Shown: in pieces, positions 56,043-64,000 of the stretch
Layout: the number at the start of each line of letters is the position of its first letter
How positions within the stretch are numbered: position 1 is the first letter of the stretch
Source of the DNA: Macrophomina tecta
Taxonomy: Eukaryota > Ascomycota > Dothideomycetes > Botryosphaeriales > Botryosphaeriaceae
Direction: 5' to 3'
NCBI GenBank assembly: GCA_024180945.1
Contig: JAKSGN010000043.1
Span: 2,108,001 to 2,172,000, forward strand
DNA length: 64,000 nt
Translations under genes and position numbers: made by a program
The notes under the pieces: model-generated
What the model saw: only the letters and a program-made list of their open reading frames with translations
Databases searched by the model: none
What the model was told of the DNA's origin: nothing

Positions 56043-58622
56043 ATGGCCGGCCCCGTCCCGAACGAGGTGCTTGGCCTCGCTGTTTTCGTTGATGTCTTGA
56101 GTGTCATTGCCACTGTTCTTGGTCTTCTTTTATGCTTCATGCTTTGGAATCATGGCGAACGCGTCTCCTGTAAGATGTTCCGCCGATTCATCTTCCCGGC
56201 ATGGACGCTAACTTGGCCAGATATCCTAATGCTCAGCGCCTCAACTACCATAGGCTCCGCTATCGGCCTGGTCCGCCATCTCGACTATACTCTGAACTGG
56301 AGAGACATCCAAATCGAGCGCTTTAGGAGTGAACAGCATCACAGTTACAGCCAAGCAGACATGTTTGGCAAGGCCGACGTCGGATGGCGCTTGGTGTTGA
56401 GCTGGATCTGTATGCCCCTCCACCACCTCCAGCTTACAACTCCCCTTGCCCTGCTAACGGCCCGATGTAGCCATTTTCACCTACAATGTTGACGCTCTCC
56501 TAGTATTGTTCTGGTAGGTCTCTCACAAGTCCAACTGGGTTTGCTCACCTGGCTCACGACCTTCCAGGTCCATCGCGCTGTTCATCGGCACTTGGGATAT
56601 CAAGATTAACGCTTCGACTAAAAAGACTATGTCAATAGTCTTTAAGACTTCCGCCGTCATCCTCCCCATTGCTATGTGCGTGGCGTGCAGTACTGAGGCG
56701 GTCCAACGCGTTCCGGTGGCCTACTTGGTTGCCTATAATTTCTTGAGTGCGTGTGATACCTCATAGACTGTTGAAGAGGAGGCTAACTGTGCCGACAGTG
56801 GCGACCTGCTTGACTACTGGATCTTTGCTGGTGGTAATCGTGCTGTTGAAGTACCTCCAGAGCCGAAATGTTTTCACCCGCTTTTTCCCAAAAGCAACCA
56901 CCATGTCCACATCGTTAGGCGGCAGAACTATGTCGAGTGTGGCCACAACACGTAGCACAACGGGAACGGACAAGTGGCTCATCGTCCGCTTCAGTATTAT
57001 TATGATCTGTCTCTTGTAAGTTATCATCGAAGAAAATTGGATTTTTACTGATGCATGAAAGGGTATTTGAGACCGCGCAGATCATTTACCAAATAGTGAA
57101 CTATGAGCGCAACCGACATACCTCTAAGGCCACGGCAACCTCTCCACACTTCAGCGCTGAACAGGCGCGGATCGACATCTCTCAAGACATTCCGGGCACC
57201 CTTCCTAGCATTATTGCTTTCATGATCTTCGGAACGACAGCCCCATTTCGAAGGAAATACGCGCGCCTCGTCAGGGTCATCTGCTGCTGTTCGCCAACAC
57301 AGAGAGGAAGGGCACGGAAAGATCCCGTGCCATGGATGATGTTGCAACCCAGGCCGCAGGGTGAAGCATCCTGTGCTTCATTCCCTGATGATGTTGAGAT
57401 GGATGGTACAAACGAACCAGCGAATGGCATCCGGGTCAGAACGGAAATCTCTACATCCTCAGTTTCGAGTGCTGTAACAGCAACGGAAAATCCTCAAGAT
57501 GAGAAGGCGGGATCGAACATGAAGGAGGATGTCAGGAAAGTGTCATTTGGAGGGACAACGTTGAGGTCACACGAAGAACCAGCTACTCCTCCCTCGGCCC
57601 ACAGCAATCCGACTAGTAGAAGGCCCTCATCGCCCTCGCGATGGCACTCCCGGACATTGTCACCAATTATCCTACCAAATACCTACCCTGGAACGCCTTC
57701 AGGCCAGCCCTTTGGATCTTGGGAATGGTCTTCCCAGAGTCGACAAACCTCCTTGTCCCAGAGCCGCCAAGGATCTGTATCTTACGGCCCTCATTTCTCC
57801 ATGTCCAACGACCAACAACCACCCATCTTTCCGATTAGACAACCCTCAGTCTCCCCCTCCAATTCTCAGCCCTTTCTCAGTAATCCTGCCTGGACGGTTA
57901 CTGCGAACCCACCGCGGCCTCATGGGCTACGTCTCCTCCCCGAGTTAGAGATGGAGAACTCTGCAACTACTGCAACACATCGAAGGACGCTATCTTCGCC
58001 CAAGAGCCCACGATCAAGTAGGGATGACCCCTTGTATCAACGACCCATTTCATCTCCGAAGCAGATGAATGTGCCACCAGTACCACAGATACCCGCACCT
58101 GCAGACTGGCGGAGAGACTCTTCAACAACCGTTGGAAGCACGCGAATTCTGGCCGAGATTTCCAGGGGTTCGGGAATGTCTCAAGCCTCGTTGAATCCTT
58201 CGGGGCAATGGTCAGACGCGGGCGAAGCTGATGTGCAAAGCCAAGGAAGAGAAAGGCATCCCAGCTGGCTTACGGCATCAGCAAGGGCATCGTACGATAG
58301 CTTTTATGGAACATCCAATCGTGGTTCTGGAGAGGGTCTAATCCCCACCGCGACGGCCCGGTCCGGAACGGCCGCGAGAAATCTCGCTTCTGCCTTCGAT
58401 TTCGGCCTTCCGCGGACGAACGGCGAGAGCGACACTTTGAGAACAAGCGCGACACAGCAACACGGACGAACATTGTGCCCCAACGACGGAACGAACTCCA
58501 GGCTTCTGAGAAGCAACAGTGAAATCGAGCAGGTAGATCCGTTGCACTCCACACCTCGCGGATCCTCAAATCCAGCTACGGCAACTCCGCCGAGCCGTCA
58601 ATCGCCTGGTGGATGGATTTGA
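56043..58622 (+). CDS. Seven-transmembrane (GPCR-like) protein with long cytoplasmic tail
   Basis: Five exons, 56043-56409, 56471-56513, 56568-56746, 56799-57015 and 57062-58622, give 788 aa with all phases closing. Seven hydrophobic helices are visible: EVLGLAVFVDVLSVIATVLG, TWPDILMLSASTTIG, an exon 1-2-3 junction helix (NVDALLVLFWSIALFIGTW), IVFKTSAVILPIAMCVA, TTGSLLVVIVLL, IVRFSIIMICLLVFETAQII and LPSIIAFMIFGTTAPFR. The last is followed by Arg/Lys, consistent with a cytosolic C-terminus. The 420-residue tail is rich in Ser, Pro, Thr and Gln with many possible phosphorylation sites. The organisation resembles fungal orphan GPCR-like proteins, but I see no named signature and cannot name a ligand. 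Confidence 0.8.
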
Positions 58623-60240
58623 ACGTCCATTGTTTTACTTGTACATAATGTATTCTTTTCTTTTTCTTTCGGTCTGGGATCCCCTTTGAGGGCTGAACAG
58701 GAAAGACGGCCCGGGCGGCATTTGTTTTGCGAGGCGGATATACCACTTATTCAAAAGCAAAGGGATGGAGTTTGGTGCGGCATGACGGACTTTGGAACCA
58801 ATACAGACAGCAGATTTGTCGGGATGTGCCGGATAGCCGCATTACCAAATGGGGCAGGATGCTGGAGGAGGACGATTTACGACAATGAACCGAGATGTAA
58901 ACAACATTTGCAATGATACCCATGTACGGCTTGTCCGCGTTTCGTTCCTGTTTCTCGCGTCCACCGTTGTTTTCGAGTAGGTACACCGACCAGCGAGACC
59001 AGGGTCGGGATCGAGGCTTGCATCGCCCTATGCCAGTGTTCGTACCCCTGCAGAAGGAACGCGCGTTGCACAACGCCTAAGCTTGGTAAACAGCGCCGTG
59101 TTGCGGGCGTTCGTCACTCGTCTGGCGTCAGCCCTTCTCAGCGCCGAGGTAGGGGGTTTCACGCGCATGTGTTGCCAATTAGAGCAGGTACGGAGCACCT
59201 TCCTCTCCGCCGATAACTCGGCTCTTTGGAACGGATTTGGGTGTTAAATATAGCGGCGACGCCCAATCGCCAAGCTTGCTTTAACCTGTTTCTTCGGTGA
59301 TGATGAATCGCTCCTCCAGAACGGCGTCAAGGGAGAGAGAGAGAGCTCGACGGTGGATGGGGCGCTCGCCAAGCTCGTTTCTTGAAGCAGCGCGTTTATG
59401 CGGCCGGCCTGGTGCATGAAGCTGGGCTATGATAAACGCGGGCGTGGTGGGCGCGTGGTTGTTGGCCTGATGGTTGGGGAGGGGCTGCTGTTGGCCTCGT
59501 CTGTCTGGAATGATGGTGGGAGGGTTGGACATAGGTTAGGTTGTGGATAGGCGTGCCTATGACTCGGGGAATCGGGTAGATAGAGGGGAGGCGGGCGATC
59601 GTGGGGATCTGTTTCGCATGATATACAGAGAGCAGCGATCTGTCGGCTAGCGGAGACAGGTGGAGGAGAGTCTGAAGTGTTTTTGGTTATAATGGGCCGG
59701 GCCGACCGGTGAGTCGCTGATTTTCCCAGAACCGCTTCATGGGCCTCCAAGGGCAATAGGTCTTGCTATTCTTTGCCGCTCCTGTAGATGAAGTAGCACG
59801 AAAGTTGTGGCCGGGCAGAGAGCCTGGCAAGGCAACCGTCACCCCACCCTTGCCTCGTCCCGACCAACTTCATTTCACCCAACCTTCTTTTCGCCATCTT
59901 CCATCCCTTCCCGCCGGCAGCCTGTCTCGTCACGTCTCAAACCTCAGATCATTCATGCATTCATACACGACTCCGCTGCGAAACGAAACGCGCTCCACGG
60001 ACGGACTTCGGCCAGGCGGGAAACGCTCCGAGCACCGTGCGCTGACCAAAAAATTTCTGATTCACCAAGCAACGCCGGTACCCAGCAAAAGGGGCACCGG
60101 CCACAGCGCTCTCCCGACCGTCAGTGGACTGCCTGTCGCCTGGGTATTGCCTTGATAATACTTTTCAGCCAGCTGGTTCTTCCATCAAGTGCTTGGTTCG
60201 CTTCAGGTCAACAGCATCTAAGCACTTCAGGGTTGCAACA
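58623..60240. other. Intergenic region upstream of the tRNA gene
   Basis: A T-rich stretch at about 58640-58665 follows the 7-TM gene. The remainder has only random frames, including a GA run at 59330-59345. No protein gene is supported. Confidence 0.55.
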
Positions 60241-60312
60241 GCCCCTTTAGCTCAGTGGTAGAGCGCGACACTAGTAATGTCGAGGCCATCGGTTCGACTC
60301 CGATAGGGGGCA
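60241..60312 (+). tRNA. tRNA-Thr (anticodon AGT)
   Basis: A complete cloverleaf can be drawn. The acceptor stem GCCCCTT (60241-60247) pairs with AGGGGGC (60305-60311) using one G-U pair, and A60312 is the discriminator. D arm GCTC/GAGC lies at 60250-60264. Anticodon stem CGACA/TGTCG encloses the loop CTAGTAA, with anticodon AGT at 60273-60275. T arm ATCGG/CCGAT has the loop TTCGACT. There is no intron. Internal promoter boxes A (TAGCTCAGTGG, 60248-60258) and B (GGTTCGACTCC, 60291-60301) are intact. CCA is not encoded, as normal for eukaryotes. A34 would be read as inosine. Confidence 0.97.
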
Positions 60313-60317
60313 TTTCC

Positions 60318-60321
60318 TTTT
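60318..60321 (+). terminator. RNA polymerase III terminator of tRNA-Thr
   Basis: TTTT six bases after the tRNA end, backed up by a second TTTT at 60324-60327. Confidence 0.75.
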
Positions 60322-60327
60322 GCTTTT

Positions 60328-61907
60328 GGTCCCGGTGAGGGCTGGGGCAGTCATCACCATTGCTATGCGGGATGCAGCAGCTATTTTGGACTCCTGCGTC
60401 TTTCGCGGCTTGCTACTGATTCTCAAGCAAGTACCGAGGCAAGTATTTGGTAGGTCCTGAAGACCGAAGAGCTATAAGAAGACTGGGACCACAGCAACAG
60501 CATATACAGGCTCGTTGCATCGAGAAACTTGGAGCCGGGTTACTGGTTAGGCCCTTCTGCGTCTCACTCGCGTCCGACAGCTGTGAAGGTGCTACCTCTA
60601 AGTATTTGCTCCAATGCCTTACCTGACCGGAACCAGCGCAGATAGCTACGTCACTAAGATCATCGCCAGCTCGAATGCGCAATTCCGGCTGCGCGTGCCT
60701 TGGCTGGTATTGGCGTTTAAGCCCAAGCCGTCATGGTGGACAAATGTCGATACAGAGAAACAAGCATATTACCTATATCATATGTGCTTCAAGGTGTTTG
60801 AGTCCGAAAACTGGATCGAATTGTTGTCCGAGGTGAGCTCAACCTCAATGATGCGCCAAATCACATCGCCAGTATTAGCAGATTTACAGGATCACGGCGG
60901 CATCCATCTTGCGCTTCTTGTCGCTGCAATAAAAACACTATGTCAAGACTGACTGGACCTGATGTAGCGAATGTATTCTGGAGAATGTCAAGTTCGATTA
61001 AAAGTCTTCCCATCAATAGAAACAATTTACAGGAACTGTGATTGCACATCCGCACTATGAGACACTCATTCCAGCCTTGCGTTCAGACGCCGCCTGAGAG
61101 ATCTCAATCTTTCGCCTCGGGTCCTGGCTAGTTCAACTGACGCTGATCAAGGTCTTCTGGGTGATCTCAAATTTACTTGCCGTTGTAATTGTTGCCCTGG
61201 TGGTTCCACACTCAAAGCTGGATATCTTCACAGAAAGGAGCCCAGATCAGATCAGGACGCCTAATTTGCTCCTTTCCATTTGGCATGGCACGATGTTGCA
61301 AAACTCTTTTCACTCCATTCAATGCTTTTGCGGGCGCGTCATCAAGGCTCCGCAAGTTGGAGCTTGCAAGGTAGACGAACATCGTTGCCCGGCCGGCAAG
61401 GCACCTCAGACCTCAACCGCGCTCACCAACGACACCACGAGCCTCACTCCGGTGCTCCGTGGCCATTAATTTGAATCATCCCCCTGCACTTTGCCGTGAG
61501 TGAACCTGCGTAACCACACCATCGCGCAAGCCCTACCCCCAAAAGCGGCCGACCGGATTGAACACGTCCTCGAAGCCGCATGGTGGAGGGAGGGAGAAGA
61601 GGTGTGCTAGATATCGGAGAGAAGATATTGAAGGTTTTGTCGGGGTTGTGAGCAGGTGGGCCATTGTGGACTGGAGTGCCAGAAGAGGCATTGGCAGGAG
61701 CATAAACAGCCATGTCGAGGAAGTGGAGTGCAGAAAATGAAAACGGGAGAAGCGGCGTTGTGTGAATCACGATTCTCCGGGCTCCATTCGCTGACTGATT
61801 GTCTTTCCTTTGCCTTTTTATTATTCCGGTAATGGCCCGATAGTTATGGATGCACTGCTCTCCTCTAACCATTTTTTCATACTCTTGATGCGCTTCGACA
61901 CCGCCAC
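60328..61907. other. Intergenic region between tRNA and permease remnant
   Basis: About 1.6 kb. A plus-strand frame at 60614-60952 (112 codons) has no recognisable features and no family-like blocks. The remaining frames are short. I see no gene. Confidence 0.5.
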
Positions 61908-63425
61908 TCACTCCTTCCGCCGCGTCGTATAAGCAGAGGAGAGTAACCCCCTACTGTCACCATCACCAAGGTCTCTTAACTCCACTCGGGGTGCCCGCTC
62001 CGCCACCGTCCTCATCTCCAACCCCTCCCCATTCCTCGAATCACAACCCGTTTCATTCTCCTCATCCAGCAGCCTCGCCCTATCCGGCAGCACCATATCA
62101 TTAAGCGCATCAAGCGTCTGCCTCAACTGCTCCCAATCGCCCAAAACAACCCACCTTTTCGCCCAGCCCCTCCTCCAACTAACCAACTTCAACAACAAAA
62201 ACAACACCAGCAGCATGAACGGCCCAAGATAGATATTCAGCGCCCTTCAACCGCATGCTCCCGCGCCCGTTCCACAGCCCCGCGCTCGCAAACACCAGCA
62301 CCACGAGCACACAGCCCACCAACGACACCCGCGCGGGCACGCCGAACGCCGTCGTCTCGCCGAACGCGGCGAGCAGGCGCGACGCGCGCGTCCAGTGCCG
62401 CGCGTCGACCTGGACACCCAGGCCGAGGCCGTAGAGCGCGCGCGAGGCCGTCAAGAGGGCCGAGTTGGCGGTGCTGAGCGCGCTGTAGAGCAGGCAGACG
62501 TTGAGCACCGAGTGAGAAGGGCACTCCGGTGCTGGTTTGCGTCTGGTCGATGGCGATGGTTGGGAGCGTGAAGTGGTTCGAGAAGGTGCTGCCTGTACTT
62601 GGGTTGGTGGCGCTGCGGTGCGAGAGCTCGCCTCGGGGGTGGCAGCTGAACTGCGCGCTGTGATCGGATGTGAATGGTTGCTGGTAGTAGGGCGTGAGTT
62701 TGTCGCAGTTCCATTCGACGTTGAGGGCGAACCCAAGGACGCTGAAGAGGTAGACGACTGTCACGATGTAGGCGATGTTCTTTGCGGGGGATTTTAGTTC
62801 GCGCGGGTTTCGCGCTTCAAAGGCGGTGATTGTGACGGCTTTGATGCCGATGTATGGGTAGACCGCATTGCCAATTGCAAGCCTGCGTTTGGTTCGTTAA
62901 CAGAGTTGCAGGGACACCAGGAAACTGTACTGTCCAAAGATCTTACACTATTGCCGTTGCTAAATCATTCACCACTTTCTCATTGTATTGGAAGCCATCT
63001 TTGATGGCTGACAGGAGGATCAGTAAGAGGTACCCAAGAACTCTGGCTCACATCTGCTATGGATCGGTGGATTGCTGGCGCCTTCAAATCAGTTCCACTT
63101 CTGATTTGAGTTGACCAGTCTAAGCACATACCTCCGAGATTGATCGCAATCATGGTGATGAAGATGAAAAAGACAACCATCAGTTTGGGGATGCCTCCAG
63201 CAAACTCAATCCAGCCAAAGATCTGTATGCAAGTCAGCCGCCCGGCTCAATCTTTCTCCCGCTATGTTTCGCTCACCGAGACGCTATTGAAGTTGATAAG
63301 AAACACTACTGTGGAGAAGAGAATAAATACAAGCACCTTCGGTAGCATCCCGTCCCCCCAATATACAACCAAGGTCGCCCGTAGTCGTGGCTATCGCTGC
63401 AAAACTGACGGCATAAGTATACCTA
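61908..63425 (-). pseudogene. Truncated, frame-broken amino-acid permease (APC superfamily)
   Basis: Clear permease sequence reads in pieces on the minus strand. They are YTYAVSFAAIA, a frame change near 63380, then YWGDGMLPKVLVFIL, FGWIEFAGGIPKLMVVFFIF, DGFQYNEKVVNDLATAI, YPYIGIKAVTITAFEARNPR and VTVVYLFSVLGFAL. Normal introns at about 63238-63294, 62997-63133 and 62886-62947 join the middle pieces. Two more breaks follow: near 62525, just before SVLNVCLLYSALSTANSALL, and near 62240, between VLVFASAGLWNG and YLGPFMLLVLFLLLKLVSW. At the last break the usual TM9-TM11 block is missing. The first three TM segments are absent upstream, where a divergent gene begins within 200 bp. The tail continues to a stop at 61908. 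Confidence 0.75.
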
Positions 63426-63619
63426 TAAGACTATCAGCATTCCAAACGTATTATGAAAGGGCAAACTGGATTGAACGACCAGTTGAGAGACAACAGCTGC
63501 GCTGCACCATCTCCACCACACAATTGCGCTCCAGCATATCACTGGAACAGCGAGCCGGAGAACGCAGGTTCTGTAAGCATTTCAGCGCCATTCAAGATCC
63601 ACCCGCACCCACAGAATCG

Positions 63620-64000
63620 ATGTCGTCCCGCAGTCTCCTCGCGCAAGAATACTCCCTCGGCCCCTTCCCCATAACCGAGCGCCTCCTCCGAAAGCTGCTG
63701 ACGCGCTACGCCGTATCACCGCCCTTTCTCGACGTCCTGCGCGGCGTGTCCAACGAGACGCGCATCTCCGAGGAGAGCTACGGCAACACCTTCTACCGCG
63801 CCAGCCGCACGGGCGTCGAGATCTCCTACCAGCTCAAGTACGCCGCCAAGGCTGGCTACAACTCGGCTTTCCAGTGGAAGGTGCGGCAGACGGAGGTCTT
63901 CCACCGCATGACGCTGAGCACCGGGGGTCCGGAGAACCTCTGGCTTATCTTCCAGCCCATTAAGGAGTCGAGGTTTGAGAGGAGCTTGCAGAGGAAGTCC
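63620..64000 (+). CDS. N-terminal part of a fungal CorA-like family protein (cut by window end)
   Basis: The first 127 codons are open to the window edge from ATG 63620. The segment ITERLLRKLLTRYAVSPPFL followed by DVLRGVSNETRISEESYGN, then GVEISYQLKYAAK and KVRQTEVFHRM, matches the cytosolic N-terminus of a common Pezizomycotina family. Its members end in two CorA-like membrane helices. That C-terminal part is outside the window, so the transporter assignment rests on memory of the family. It starts about 200 bp from the permease remnant, in divergent orientation. Confidence 0.65.
   Translation, partial: MSSRSLLAQEYSLGPFPITERLLRKLLTRYAVSPPFLDVLRGVSNETRISEESYGNTFYRASRTGVEISYQLKYAAKAGYNSAFQWKVRQTEVFHRMTLSTGGPENLWLIFQPIKESRFERSLQRKS

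Noticed and set aside
59279..59756. Minus-strand Pro/Ser/Thr-rich frames
   Set aside because: Low-complexity composition in GC-rich DNA with no domain; a GA repeat contributes to the open frame.
60614..60952. 112-codon plus-strand frame downstream of the tRNA
   Set aside because: No homology blocks recognised, no splice continuation, and codon usage unlike the real genes.
1..64000. CRISPR arrays, insertion sequences, retrotransposon or viral remnants
   Set aside because: No direct-repeat/spacer pattern, no transposase, integrase or reverse-transcriptase motifs seen on either strand by eye.

Overview
The window looks like nuclear DNA of a filamentous ascomycete (Pezizomycotina). The evidence is short introns (about 47-170 bp) with GT..AG ends and CTAAC/CTGAC-like branch sites, GC-rich coding sequence, and fungal-specific families (asco-laccase, S28 peptidase, DUF3605, LaeA-like methyltransferase). 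A Dothideomycete is my guess from overall feel, not proof. Exon joins were made by eye; in almost every model the intron phases close exactly. There are no bacterial-type operons, IS elements or CRISPR arrays.

Layout. 0.8-9 kb: a cytochrome P450 (+), an MDR oxidoreductase (-) and HMG-CoA reductase (-). 10-14.2 kb: a DUF3605/NGI1-like gene (-), a small one-TM protein (+) and U2AF small subunit (-). 15.6-20.6 kb: two secretory-type enzymes converge, an S28 serine peptidase (+) and a ten-exon laccase (-). 22.4-31.2 kb: a metallo-beta-lactamase-fold hydrolase (+), a sedoheptulose-bisphosphatase/phosphoglycerate-mutase-like enzyme (+), an oxysterol-binding protein (-) and an ERCC6L2-like SNF2 ATPase (-). 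31.9-33.7 kb: a decayed asparagine synthetase. 35.8-37.2 kb: a Myb/SANT-like nuclear protein (+), followed by a 4.8 kb gene-poor stretch rich in simple repeats. 42-48.9 kb: an MFS transporter (-), an F-box-like protein (-), an uncertain small reading frame (-) and an inositol-monophosphatase family enzyme (-). 50.9-54.5 kb: a terpene-synthase-like protein (+) converging on a LaeA-like methyltransferase (-). 56-58.6 kb: a 7-TM protein with a long cytoplasmic tail (+). 60.2 kb: tRNA-Thr(AGT). 61.9-63.4 kb: a broken amino-acid permease (-). 63.6 kb to the end: the start of a CorA-like family gene (+).

How the genes relate. Most neighbours are unrelated housekeeping genes. Two groups may be functional: the terpene-synthase-like/methyltransferase pair, which resembles a minimal secondary-metabolism locus, and the P450/MDR/HMG-CoA-reductase run, which would suit isoprenoid or statin-type chemistry but has no polyketide synthase or terpene cyclase beside it here. 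Two solute/nitrogen-metabolism genes (asparagine synthetase, amino-acid permease) are broken, so accessory gene loss is visible in the window.
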